Shown here piece by piece: positions 1-8,493 of a stretch of 64,000 nt of DNA. The notes under the pieces were generated by a model. It was not told where the DNA came from, searched no databases, and worked only from the letters and a program-made list of their open reading frames with translations. The DNA lies in assembly GCF_015352445.1 (NCBI RefSeq), contig NZ_JADKPO010000001.1, positions 310,001-374,000 on the forward strand, given 5' to 3'. Source of the DNA: Nocardioides agariphilus. GTDB taxonomy: Bacteria > Actinomycetota > Actinomycetes > Propionibacteriales > Nocardioidaceae. How positions within the stretch are numbered: position 1 is the stretch's first letter; every line of letters starts with the position of its first letter. Position numbers and translations under genes: made by a program.

Positions 1-457
1 GCAGCATCGCGTCGACGAACGGCCGGCTCACGTCGATGCGCCGGCCACTCGACTTCAGCATCCGCTCGACCAGCTCCTCGACCTGGCCGCGGGTCAGCAG
101 GAGGTTGGTGAGCTCGTGGCGACCGTGCCGCGCGATGAAGACCCGCGAGGGCTCGTTGACCCAGATCTCCTCCACCGCCGGGTCGTCGAGGAACGGCTGC
201 AGCGGTCCGAACCCCGACAGTCGCGCCACCAGCTCGTCGACCACGGCGTCGGCGTCGACCACCGGCACGACCTCGCCGGTGAGGCTGCGCTCGTCGTGGT
301 CGCGTACGACGGTCTCGGCGATCCGGCGTACGACGGAGGCCTGGCGCTGGGGATCGACGCCCTGACGCCGCACCGCATCGCGCACCTGCACGTCGAGCTC
401 GTCGACCAGGGCCAGCGTGTGACCGCGCGCCTGATCGTCGACAGCCGTTGCCGACAT
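1..457 (-). CDS. tadA: TadA/CpaF-family secretion ATPase, N-terminal part (runs off the left edge)
   Basis: The minus-strand frame opens at ATG 457 and stays open to base 1, giving 152 residues of a longer protein. It begins MSATAVDDQARGH. At about residues 75-115 it carries LSGFGPLQPFLDDP, EEIWVNEPSRVFIARHG and LLLTRGQVEELVERML, the N-terminal domain typical of TadA/CpaF (type II/IV secretion) ATPases that power Flp/Tad pilus assembly at the inner membrane. The Walker motifs would lie beyond the window. CpaE-like and CpaB-like genes are present 36 kb away (36697-38704), so the Tad machinery appears split. Family call is secure from the motifs. Pilus assembly against another secretion role is inferred. 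Confidence 0.85.
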   Translation of the reverse strand, partial: MSATAVDDQARGHTLALVDELDVQVRDAVRRQGVDPQRQASVVRRIAETVVRDHDERSLTGEVVPVVDADAVVDELVARLSGFGPLQPFLDDPAVEEIWVNEPSRVFIARHGRHELTNLLLTRGQVEELVERMLKSSGRRIDVSRPFVDAML

Positions 458-474
458 GCCGCCACCTTCCCGAG

Positions 475-541
475 AGATTCAGTTTCTGGACGGGAAGGTA
501 GCGGCGTTCGAGGTGCTCGGTCGCCCCCCAGAACTGAATCT
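475..541. repeat. Imperfect inverted repeat upstream of tadA
   Basis: AGATTCAGTTTCTGG (475-489) and CCAGAACTGAATCT (528-541) are complementary apart from one extra T, with a 38-nt loop. The structure lies 18 nt upstream of the tadA start, between that gene and direct repeat A. It could be an operator or an mRNA hairpin. Nothing identifies a binding protein. Confidence 0.5.
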
Positions 542-571
542 GTGGAGAACTTGGTGCCAGCCCGGATCTCC

Positions 572-712
572 GCCGACGACGACCTCACGTGCACGTCCCG
601 GTGAGTTGACCACTCGGTCGCCACACCGATCTGCCACCAAATCAGTGGTTCTGTCAGGAAGCGAACACGTCTCCCACGAAACTCGCGACGCTGTCGGTCT
701 CACCAGTGGAAG
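572..712. repeat. 141-bp direct repeat, copy A (left boundary of the island)
   Basis: Bases 572-712 recur at 4114-4254 in the same orientation with a constant offset of 3542 and four mismatches (574, 602, 690, 691), about 97% identity. The match stops abruptly at both ends. Copy A lies upstream of tadA, copy B 66 bp upstream of a response regulator. The interval between them is visibly poorer in G+C than the flanks. This is far longer than an IS target duplication and suggests duplication of a stretch of intergenic DNA, or homologous insertion. Confidence 0.9.
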
Positions 713-1156
713 ACGATGCTCGGGCCTCGGACCGCAGTGAGTGCACAAGAGCGGCCCCGGGATGCCACGTTCGTCGCCCCGCCCGCCCGCCCGACCATGC
801 CGCCCGGCCTGCCCCGCCACATATAAGGCACCCGGTGGTGCCCGGCCGGCGCACGATCATGGCCGAACGGTCGGTCGATCGTGCCAGCGACTTTCATGAG
901 GGGACCGCGGCCTGCTGACGTCCGTTGACCGATCGCTGCCTACGGCTTAGACCGTTCTCATTCGTGCTGGCCGGCAGGGACGGCCCCAGGCAGCAAGCCA
1001 GGGTCTGCCTCGTTGTGGCTAAGGTCTGGAGCGAACACGTCCCCGTCGACAACTGGTGCTTGACCTTTGGTGACCAGGATCGAGCGGGCATCCGAGGCGC
1101 CTCGCCCCAGTCATCGAGGTGCTGCCGCTAAACCTCCTGAAAGAAGTGTGCTGTTG
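713..1156. other. 444-bp non-coding stretch inside the island
   Basis: No convincing gene is seen on either strand. The short open frames have out-of-frame composition. The one clear structure is a small perfect palindrome, GGCACC-CGGT-GGTGCC, at 827-842. Sequence after the anti-sigma gene end (1157) shows no obvious terminator. Confidence 0.5.
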
Positions 1157-1897
1157 CTAGTCCTGCGCTGGTGTGAGGGACTCGGCCAGCTTAACGAGCT
1201 CCGACATTGGCACTGAGCCATCGTTCGTGATCCGGATCTGCGTCCCGTTAACCTCGAACTCGACAAGGGACATAAGATTCTCTGGGTAACGAGGAACTAC
1301 GAGCGCGGGCACATTCTGCACCACCGTTACCATCGGTTCGGAACCATCCGTCGACTTCGTCGCCTTTTCGCTGACTGACTCCACATACGACCTGTAGTTG
1401 GCGCTCCGGTCAGCATCGGAAAGTTCCTCATCCTCACCAACCTGCCCGCTCAGAACTATCGTATTCCCTGGGAGTAGCGCAGCAATTCCCGACCCGCTGC
1501 AAGACCAGATCGTGATCGCTTGTTCGAGCGAGCTGCCCGCGGGTAGATACACCGGCTGCTTCCCAGAACCTGCTAGGGCCGACTTGGCGTCGACCTCCTG
1601 CGCCCCCAAGCACGGCGGCCCCTCTCCAGGCGTCATGGGTGGGGCAAGAATCGACATCGGGCCAGCCACATTCGAGTCCGGGGAGGCGGAGCTGAAACCA
1701 CCCGCTGCCCCTATCGCAGCTACGCTCGCCGCAAACGCGGCGACGGCGATCAGCGACAGGCCGGCGATTCCAGGGCGCCGATCCATTGGCGCAGTGTCCT
1801 TCAACTTGGCCTTGACGCGCGTGACGCTGTCGCTTCCAATGAGTTCGCTCTCAGCCTCGAAGGCTGCCCGGACGTCATGATCACTTATATGGGACAT
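1157..1897 (-). CDS. Membrane-anchored probable anti-sigma factor
   Basis: A 246-residue protein with one transmembrane helix (about residues 44-68, IAGLSLIAVAAFAASVAAIG) following a short cytoplasmic head, then a roughly 175-residue extracytoplasmic domain with no family I recognise. ATG 1897 is chosen because AAGGAG lies four bases upstream. Upstream in-frame starts at 1912 and 1960 have no such site. It overlaps the end of the sigma gene by 17 nt, the usual arrangement for an ECF sigma factor and its cognate anti-sigma. That context is the main ground for the role: there is no HxxxCxxC zinc motif, so this is not a classical ZAS anti-sigma. Codon use is less GC-biased than in neighbours. 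Confidence 0.65.
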   Translation of the reverse strand: MSHISDHDVRAAFEAESELIGSDSVTRVKAKLKDTAPMDRRPGIAGLSLIAVAAFAASVAAIGAAGGFSSASPDSNVAGPMSILAPPMTPGEGPPCLGAQEVDAKSALAGSGKQPVYLPAGSSLEQAITIWSCSGSGIAALLPGNTIVLSGQVGEDEELSDADRSANYRSYVESVSEKATKSTDGSEPMVTVVQNVPALVVPRYPENLMSLVEFEVNGTQIRITNDGSVPMSELVKLAESLTPAQD

Positions 1898-2405
1898 CTC
1901 GCTCCTTGTCATCCTGAAGTCGCGTGCCGTGAAGTTTGATTCGCAGGGTCGCATGGCCACGGTTCAAGCTGCTTCTGACAGTGCTCTCTCGAATGTTCAG
2001 CGCGTCGGCTATCTCTCGTGTACTCAGGTTCTCAAAGTGCTTCAGGGTCACGACTGCCTGCTGGTGGGGCGGGAGGCTTCGAACGGCCGCTCTGATCTCA
2101 CGATCCAGTTCACGGTTAAGCAGGACGCCCTCGGGGGTGACTCCGCCGTGTTCGCCCACTTCCGTGGGCCTGGAAGGCTGGGCACTAGCCCGGCTCTTGC
2201 GCGCTAGGTCGATGTGGGCGTTGACCAAAGAGCGCCGGGCATACGCATAGCGGCCTCGCGCATCCAACCTCGCCCACCTCCTAAACGCCACAATCAGCGC
2301 TTCCTGGACCAGATCCTCCGCCGTGGCCAAAGACCCTGTGAGGGCAAGACCCAAACGCAGGAGCCTTGGCGTAGCCTCGTCGACGAAGGTTTCGTAGTCG
2401 CTCAT
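1881..2405 (-). CDS. ECF sigma factor, SigE-like family
   Basis: 174 residues from ATG 2405. Region 2 reads MSDYETFVDEATPRLLRLGL then ATAEDLVQEALIVAFRRW (residues about 22-40). Region 4 has LPPHQQAVVTLKHFENLSTR followed by the helix-turn-helix EIADALNIRESTVRSSLNRG near residues 125-160. It should direct RNA polymerase to a small regulon, under restraint by the membrane protein encoded downstream (17-nt overlap). It lies 95 bp after the interrupted secreted-protein gene, all on the minus strand, so the four island genes could form one unit. GC-poorer than the rest of the window. Confidence 0.85.
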   Translation of the reverse strand: MSDYETFVDEATPRLLRLGLALTGSLATAEDLVQEALIVAFRRWARLDARGRYAYARRSLVNAHIDLARKSRASAQPSRPTEVGEHGGVTPEGVLLNRELDREIRAAVRSLPPHQQAVVTLKHFENLSTREIADALNIRESTVRSSLNRGHATLRIKLHGTRLQDDKERDVPYK

Positions 2406-2500
2406 CGCTAGTAAATACGGCTGCGGGACGCAAAACGCTGCTTCAACGCAGAAACTTCCTGGTGAGCCTGGTCTCGCGCGGACATCCCAGCGCGCCTCCA

Positions 2501-3235
2501 CTAGTCGTGGACGACCTTGCCCGAATCAGCTGTTTCCCGCTCAAAGTGGTAGTCGGGGTCGTTGTTGAGCAGGTAGCCAGTAGCGACTCGGAAATTGTCC
2601 CATGGGGTCCACCCATTGTCTGTGTGATGCTCCTGAACGTCAACCCAACGTCCATAACTAGAGTCCTGCGAGTTCGAGCGCTCGGCTGCGGCAAATCCGT
2701 ATGCTCCGATGTATCCCAAATTGATGTGCGAACTTGCGATGTCGCTCCCATTAAGCTTACCCGCCCATTCGTAATCTCGCTCAGGATCAGCCGCCCGGAC
2801 TTGGTTATAGTTGCCCATCGAAGGGCTGTAACCTGTGTATATTTCGCACCAAAAGAACCCCGTGTTGTCATATGTCCATTCGAACATGGCCGGCTGGGCT
2901 AGCCACGAGGGCACATTGCAGGTCTCCCACCCGACCACATATCCGAACTCGAACAAGCCGGGTCCTGTCTGGTCCTTCATGTACAACGAGGAGATTCTTT
3001 GGCAGTACATGGTTGCGGCCACGTGCATCTGAGCGATAGTGCCGTTGGAGCCTCCCTATGCCATCGCGTTGTTGCTCGTCTCAGCCTCCATCCCGCCCTC
3101 GCCCCAATTGTTTGCGACGCAACTTGACCCCGGCCCCTCGGCCTCAGCGGATCCAGCCACTAGGGCGAGTCCTATGGCGACCGTTGCACCCACGGCCACG
3201 GCCCCCATCCGCGGAAGTAACGATGCAAGTCCCAT
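2501..3235 (-). pseudogene. Secreted protein of unknown function, interrupted by an in-frame TAG
   Basis: From ATG 3235 the frame encodes a clear Sec signal peptide (MGLASLLPRMGAVAVGATVA, then hydrophobic to GSAEA, probable cleavage after A32). It meets TAG at 3058-3056 after 59 codons and continues in the same frame without another stop to 2501. The read-through part opens with GGSNGTIAQMHVAATMYCQR and is rich in Tyr, Trp, Asn and Asp (SYGRWVDVQEHHTDNGWTPW), like a folded exported protein. ATG 3028 could restart translation but would lack the signal. A nonsense mutation, a sequencing error or stop read-through would each explain it. The family is unknown to me. Confidence 0.65.
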
Positions 3236-3453
3236 AGCTTGTCCATTCCTTTGACGGGTCCGGCCAACGATCGTGACAACAGCGCCTCCTGTCAAGGAGT
3301 TGACCAGCGCCCTGCATGGGAGATGGCGGACGTCGAGACCGACCCTGTTCGCCGGCATCCGGCGCGGCCAGCTCCTCGCGGTTGGCCCAGCTGCGCCAGT
3401 GAGCCCCCAATGCCACGCGCGAGCAACGCCGTGCCAGCCACCTGACGTCGCTT

Positions 3454-4071
3454 TCAAGCTGGGCGATTGAGAATGCTCGTCGGACCGGACTTCTCTGCCA
3501 GACATAGCTGTCGCACACCGACGCAATTCTGCGCTGGACATCCCGGGCAGAGCGTCCAACTCGCGGCAACAGCCCACCGACTCGCAAGGTGAAGGAGGCA
3601 ATCGCGGTGCCTACAACTTCGACAGCGACGACAACCGGAACCGCGAGCAACGAACACCAGCCCGGCAACGAGTGCGGGGACGACCAGCACCACCGCTATG
3701 GCGATGGTGTAGTTGAGGCCGTACGTCATGGCAAACAGCTTCCCCGTCGTCGCTTTCAGTGCGACGAAGCCCTCGCCCATCTGCAGCTCGAGCTCGGACA
3801 CCACCTCGGCGTCGGAGACCGGTTCGTTCTCATCCTCAGGAAGCTGTTCGACATCCGGCCAATGGATGGGATCGGCTTCACCGCCGACCATGCCGATGAA
3901 CATGCCGGAAACCGCTGAAGGGGAGAGGACCCACGTCTCCTTCGGGCTCACGTCCGTCGCCGTCGAGAACAACCCCTTCAGCTCAGTGGCTCGCAGTCGG
4001 ATCAGCTGCCGAGCCGCACGCGCAGGGAGTCGGAGGCTCCACGCGAACAGTTGAGCCAAGGTGGGTGGCAC
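3454..4071 (-). pseudogene. Membrane protein with probable frameshift near 3640
   Basis: From GTG 4071, 43 bp inside direct repeat B, the frame gives a soluble head (TELKGLFSTATDVSPKETWV; acidic LPEDENEPVSDAEVVSELEL) and a transmembrane segment, YTIAIAVVLVVPALVAGLVF, at residues 121-140. After residue 145 it becomes Cys/Arg-rich (CRRCRSCRHRD), unlike real coding sequence. The minus-strand frame one base away, open from 3668 to 3144, then looks genuine: VPVVVAVEVVGTAIASFTLR followed by RVGRSARDVQRRIASVCDSY and FSIAQLESDVRWLARRCSRV. A one-base shift near 3640 would join the two into a helical hairpin protein. Function unknown. An overlapping second gene starting at 3668 is the alternative. Confidence 0.5.
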
Positions 4072-4113
4072 GAATTGAGTGGCCCACTAACTCTCTGCCA
4101 GCCAGCGCGGACC

Positions 4114-4254
4114 GCTGACGACGACCTCACGTGCACGTCCCGGCGAGTTGACCACTCGGTCGCCACACCGATCTGCCACCAAATCAGTGGTTCTGTCAGG
4201 AAGCGAACACGTCTCCCACGAAACTCGCGACATTGTCGGTCTCACCAGTGGAAG
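4114..4254. repeat. 141-bp direct repeat, copy B (right boundary of the island)
   Basis: Partner of 572-712 (offset 3542, four mismatches). It ends 66 bp before the response-regulator start at 4321, so it probably contributes to that gene's upstream region, as copy A does for tadA. It contains CCAC-CAAATCA-GTGG, a small stem. Confidence 0.9.
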
Positions 4255-4320
4255 TACCGCTGGCGAACGGAGGATGCCCGGTGTGCCGATCGACGTCCGG
4301 ACGCAGGAAATGACCGGGGC

Positions 4321-5013
4321 ATGACCGAGACCGTGCTGCTCGTCGACAACGAGCGCGACATCACCTTCCCGCTCGGTCGCACCCTGGAGCGCGAAGGGTA
4401 CGACGTCGCGTGGGTCGGCACCGGCCGCGACGTCTTCGGCGTGGTCGACGAGAGCGACGTCGACTGCGTCATCCTCGACGCGACCCTGCCCGACATGGAC
4501 GGCCAGGACGTCTGCCGCGCGCTGCGCGAGAGCGGCTACGACGGGGCCATCATGCTGGTCACCGACCGGGCCACGGAGCTCGACGCCGTGGTCGGTCTCG
4601 ACAGCGGCGCCGACGACTACGTGAGCCATCCCTACGGGCTGGCCGAGCTCTTGGCGCGACTTCGCGCCGTGCTGCGCCGCACCCGCGCCAACCCACCCGC
4701 CCACGCACGTTCGCCGCACGTCTTGCAGGTCGACGTCGACGGGCGTCGCGCGTTCGCCGGCGGGACCGAGATCCCGGTGACCAACAAGGAGTTCGGGGTG
4801 CTCGCCGTGCTGGCTGCCCATCGCGACAAGGTGGTCTCCCGCGACCGGCTGATGAACGAGGTGTGGGACGAGAACTGGTACGGCTCGACCAAGACCCTCG
4901 ACGTCACGGTCGGCCGGCTGCGCACCAAGCTCGAGGCAGCCGGTCTCCCCGAACGCATCGTGGCCGTGCGCGGCGTCGGCTTCCGGCTCGAGCAGATCCG
5001 TGCTCTGGCCTGA
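4321..5013 (+). CDS. OmpR-family response regulator with altered receiver site
   Basis: 230 residues: a receiver domain (1-120) and a winged-helix DNA-binding domain (about 130-228; EVWDENWYGSTKTLDVTVGR, VAVRGVGFRLEQ). The phospho-acceptor D53 (ILDATLPDMDG) and T81 are present. The invariant lysine is replaced by histidine (DDYVSHPYG, H103), and the second acidic-pocket residue is Asn (VDNERD, N10). The paralogue at 13586-14278 keeps K103 and E9/D10. Phosphorylation-dependent switching may therefore be altered or lost. No histidine kinase is encoded nearby. ATG 4321 matches the paralogue's start; the ribosome-binding site is weak. Confidence 0.9.
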   Translation: MTETVLLVDNERDITFPLGRTLEREGYDVAWVGTGRDVFGVVDESDVDCVILDATLPDMDGQDVCRALRESGYDGAIMLVTDRATELDAVVGLDSGADDYVSHPYGLAELLARLRAVLRRTRANPPAHARSPHVLQVDVDGRRAFAGGTEIPVTNKEFGVLAVLAAHRDKVVSRDRLMNEVWDENWYGSTKTLDVTVGRLRTKLEAAGLPERIVAVRGVGFRLEQIRALA

Positions 5014-5034
5014 CGCCGAGGACCAGCCGCAGGA

Positions 5035-6303
5035 TCAGGCAGTGGCCGGAGTCCGGCTTCGCTCGAGGTACCGCTCCGCCGCGTGCGACGAAGGCCCGAT
5101 GCCCAGCGCAGCGACGAGGACGATGGCGGCGATCACCACCCACCCGGGTGCACCCCACGTCATCGCGAGGAACGTGTAGAGAGCCGGCGCCCAGACGTCG
5201 CCCATCGTGTAGCCGAGCCCGGAGACGCCTTGGTACTCGCCCAGTCGCTCGGGGTCGGACAGCTCGGAGACCAGCCCCCACATGCCGGCCGACTGGAACA
5301 GCTCGGACCCGGTGACCGTCACGTGCCCGACCCACACCAGCACGATGGTCACCCAGCCGACGGTGTCGTGGGTGACCAGCACGATCGCGCACGACAGCGC
5401 GAAGCAGGCGGCGCCGCGGTACTGCGCGCGCAGGCTGCGGCGTACGTCGGTCACGCCACGCGCCGCGGCGACCTGGAGGAAGACGGCCATCACGGTGTTG
5501 GTGCCGAACAGCCAGGCCAGCAGCACGTGCGGCGCATCGGTCTCCTGGACCAGCCACAGCGGGATCACCACGTTGAGCAGCACACCGTGGGTGCCGAGCA
5601 CGCCGTTGCACACGCTCATCAGGAAGAAGCCGCGGTTGTGCAGTGCGCTGCGCTTCTCACCTGCGTGCTCGACGGCCTGCTCGATCGGCGACTCCGCGGT
5701 GTCGTCGTCGACCAGATCAGGCAGCCGGAAGACCCACAGCGCATTGACCGCCAGGAGCGCAGCGGTGACGAGCGGAACCATGCGGACGACGTTGTCGCTG
5801 TCGGTCGCCAGCGCGAGTCCAGCCGCCAGGGCGCCGAAGGTGTAGCCCACGTTGCGGGCCGCGCGCAGGTAGGCCTGGGAGCGCACCCGCTCCTCGCGGG
5901 CGAAGACCGCCAGACCGTAGGCGCCGCGGGCATTGCGACGGCCGGCCTCCAGCACCGCCATCACGACCATCATCGCGACGAACGCCCACCAGCCCGTCAG
6001 CAGCGGCCACACGGCGTAGGCCGCTGCTTCGAGAGCGCTGGTCACCTGCCACGTCGGCTTCGACCCCCACCGGTCGACCAGCTTGCCGAGCGGCACCGAC
6101 ACGGCGAAGCGCACCAGCGCCGCGACCGACAGCCCGAGCCCCACCTGCTGGGCCGACAGCCCGACGATGATCGTGAAGAAGACCGCGCTGCCCGTGAGGA
6201 ACGCGCCCTCACCGAAGGCCGAGATCACCGACTGCCCGGCCAGGCTGCGCACCAGTGGCGTCGGCCCGATCAGGCGCAGGAAGCGGTCCCGGAGCTGCGT
6301 CAC
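5035..6303 (-). CDS. MFS transporter (12-TM type)
   Basis: 422 residues with the alternating hydrophobic segments of a major facilitator protein and the conserved loop motif GKLVDRWGSK between helices 2 and 3. Opening helices include GEGAFLTGSAVFFTIIVGLS. A cytoplasmic mid-loop (DDDTAESPIEQAVEHAGEKR) separates two six-helix halves. GTG 6303 is chosen because AGAAGG lies about seven bases upstream. The longer GTG 6321 would start inside that site. A MarR-type palindrome (6325-6344) lies 21 bp upstream, suggesting drug- or ligand-responsive efflux. Substrate unknown. Its 3' end converges on the response-regulator gene with a 21-bp gap. Confidence 0.85.
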   Translation of the reverse strand: MTQLRDRFLRLIGPTPLVRSLAGQSVISAFGEGAFLTGSAVFFTIIVGLSAQQVGLGLSVAALVRFAVSVPLGKLVDRWGSKPTWQVTSALEAAAYAVWPLLTGWWAFVAMMVVMAVLEAGRRNARGAYGLAVFAREERVRSQAYLRAARNVGYTFGALAAGLALATDSDNVVRMVPLVTAALLAVNALWVFRLPDLVDDDTAESPIEQAVEHAGEKRSALHNRGFFLMSVCNGVLGTHGVLLNVVIPLWLVQETDAPHVLLAWLFGTNTVMAVFLQVAAARGVTDVRRSLRAQYRGAACFALSCAIVLVTHDTVGWVTIVLVWVGHVTVTGSELFQSAGMWGLVSELSDPERLGEYQGVSGLGYTMGDVWAPALYTFLAMTWGAPGWVVIAAIVLVAALGIGPSSHAAERYLERSRTPATA

Positions 6304-6324
6304 CCGCCTACCTTCTCTCACGAC

Positions 6325-6344
6325 TTATCTTGACGCCAAGATAA
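6325..6344. promoter_or_regulatory. Perfect palindrome, likely MarR-family operator
   Basis: TTATCTTGACGCCAAGATAA: 8-bp arms TTATCTTG and CAAGATAA around ACGC. This is the ATCTTG-N4-CAAGAT class of site bound by several actinobacterial MarR-family repressors (established knowledge). It sits between the diverging MFS (start 6303) and hypF-like (start 6441) genes, close to the MFS start, where a bound repressor would block transcription. No marR gene is in the window. Confidence 0.7.
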
Positions 6345-6440
6345 TGAGCGCCTGGCCTTCAGCCGGCGGCCCGTCGTAGATTGCGCAGCACCGGCGGCGC
6401 TGGACATCAGCCGAACACTCGCCGGGGCCCGGGGGACGAG

Positions 6441-8493
6441 ATGCCGACGAACGACGCACGCACGCCCGCGCTGTCGCCTGACCGGACTCCCGCTCCGCCT
6501 CCGGGCCTGTCGCCCGATCGGGCGACGTGCGACAACTGCCTGGCCGAGCTGCGCGACCCGCGCAACCGGCGCTACCGCCACCCGTTCATCAGCTGCACGG
6601 CCTGCGGTCCGCGCTACTCCAGCCTCGCCGCCACTCCGGGCGCGGGCTTCGACCGCTGCCAGGAGTGCGAGGCGGAGCTCTCCGACGCGACGAGCCGCCG
6701 CAACCTCGCCCTGGCGGCGTGCTGCCCGCAGTGCGGACCGAGGCTGCGGCTCCTCGCACCGACGCACCAGACCCTCCACGCCGAGGGCGCGTTGGCCGAG
6801 GCGCGCGCCGTGCTCGCAGAGGGCGGGATCCTCGCGGTCCGAACCCTCGGTGGCCACCGCCTGATGTGCGACGCGACCCACGGCCACACGGTGGACCTGC
6901 TGCGCAAGCGACTGCACCGCGGCGACGAGCCGTTCGCGGTGCTCGTCACCGGGCTCGACGAGGCCCAGCGCATCGCCGCGATCGGGCCCGCCGAGGCACA
7001 GCTGCTGTCGGACCCGTCCCGGCCGGTCGTCCTGGCTGCGCCGACCGGGCGCTCTCGCCGCGGCCGTCGCCCCGGGGCAGGCCGACCTCGGGGTCCTCCT
7101 GGCGGTCGAGCCCCTGCACCACCTGCTGCTGGGCCTGCCCGGCGACCCGCCCGGACCCCAGGCCCTCGTGATCACCGGCGCCCGGGTCTCTCGTGAACCC
7201 GTCGTGGCCGACGAGCAGGACGCCCTCTCGCGGCTCGACGGCATCGCCGACGCCTGGCTCGTGCACGACTTCCCGATCGGTGTGCCCCTTGACGACTCGA
7301 AGACGCGAGCAGTGGTGGGCCGGTCCGCGCCGGTCCGCATCGGGCGCGGCAGCGCACCGGTCGCCTTCGACCTTCCGTTCGATGCCCCGCCCTCCCTGGC
7401 CATCGGCGAGGACGAGGAGGGCAGCCTCTGTGTCGCCGACCAGCGGCGGGCCTGGGTCTCCGGCCGGCTCGGCCACGTAGGCGAGCCCCTGACGCGTCAG
7501 GCCTTGGGCCCGGTCGTCGATCAGCTCCTGCACCTGACCGGAGTGACGCCCGCAGTGGTCGGCGCCGACGACGATCCGGAGTCGTTGTCCCGGCGCTGGG
7601 TTCGCGGTCACCTCGCGACGAGCGTGGCCGTCGACGTCCAGCACCACCATGCCCATGTGGCCGCCACCATGGTCGAGCACGGCATCCCCGGCGGCCGACA
7701 GGTGATCGGGGTCGTCCTCGACGGTCACGGTCGAGGCGACGACGGTGCCTTGTGGGGCGGGGAGTTCCTCGTCGCGGACTACGCCGGCTACGAACGCGCG
7801 GCGCACCTCGCCTACGTCGACCTGCCCGACCGCCAGGGGCCGCACCAGCCGTGGCGCGTCGCGCTCGCACACCTGCGCGCGGCCGGCGTGCCGTGGGACC
7901 CGTCGCTGCCCACCGTCCGAGCCAGCGACGACCACGAGCGCGGCCTGCTCGACGACCACCTCCACGACGCCGGGAGGCGGACGTCGACCTCCAGCATGGC
8001 TCGCCTCTACGACGCGGTCGCCTCCCTGTCCGGGATCTGCCACCACACCGACTACGAGGACCAGTCGGTCAGCGAGCTCGAGGCCCGCGCCCGCGCGTTC
8101 GGGCTGGGCGACCTGAGCCGCCGCACACGCGTCTACGCCTTCGGCGACGACGGCGATCCCACGCCGATCATCTGGTCGGTCGTCCAAGACGTCCGCAAGG
8201 GCGTCGATCCGGGCCTCGTGGCCGCCAGGTTCGAGCATGCGGTGGTGGAGCTGGTCGTCGGCAACGTACGCCGACTGCACGAGCGCACCGGACTGTCGAC
8301 GGTCACGCTCAGCGGCGGCCTGTTCGTGCATCCGCTCCTCGCCCAGGCCTGCCTCGAGCGGCTGAGGTCCGAACGCTTCGAGGTGCTCACCCACAGTCGG
8401 GTGCCGGCAGGCGAGGGCGGCCTGGCGCTGGGCCAGGTGGCCGTCCTCGCCCACCGACGGGGCGGATCAGCTGTCGGGCGCCGACCGGCGTGA
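6441..8493 (+). pseudogene. hypF: HypF-like carbamoyltransferase, frameshifted and lacking the acylphosphatase domain
   Basis: ATG 6441 follows GGGGGACGAG. In order: two zinc-finger pairs (CDNC...CTAC and CQEC...CCPQC), a YrdC/Sua5-like domain (LAVRTLGGHRLMCDATHGHT), a break, then a Kae1-like domain (VQHHHAHVAATMVEHG with HxxxH; GDDGALWGGEFL). The first half is in one frame to about 7040. The second half (RPGALAAAVAPGQADLGVLL onward) continues in the next frame to 8493, so one base has been gained or two lost near 7035-7050. The roughly 90-residue acylphosphatase domain that starts normal HypF is absent. No other hyp or hydrogenase genes are nearby, so NiFe-hydrogenase maturation is doubtful. 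Decay, or one sequencing error in an already short protein, could explain this. Confidence 0.8.

Noticed and set aside
1030-1045. Third partial copy of the island repeat
   Set aside because: Only GCGAACACGTC and a few flanking bases match; too short to separate from chance.
572-4254. Insertion sequence or transposon
   Set aside because: No transposase, no terminal inverted repeats, and the 141-bp direct repeats are far too long for a target-site duplication.
6946-8454. 502-codon minus-strand frame opposite hypF
   Set aside because: No family motifs and reversed-frame composition, while the opposite strand has clear HypF motifs.
6441-8493. Programmed frameshift producing full HypF
   Set aside because: The break lacks a slippery run and a downstream structure typical of programmed shifts, and the N-terminal domain is missing anyway.
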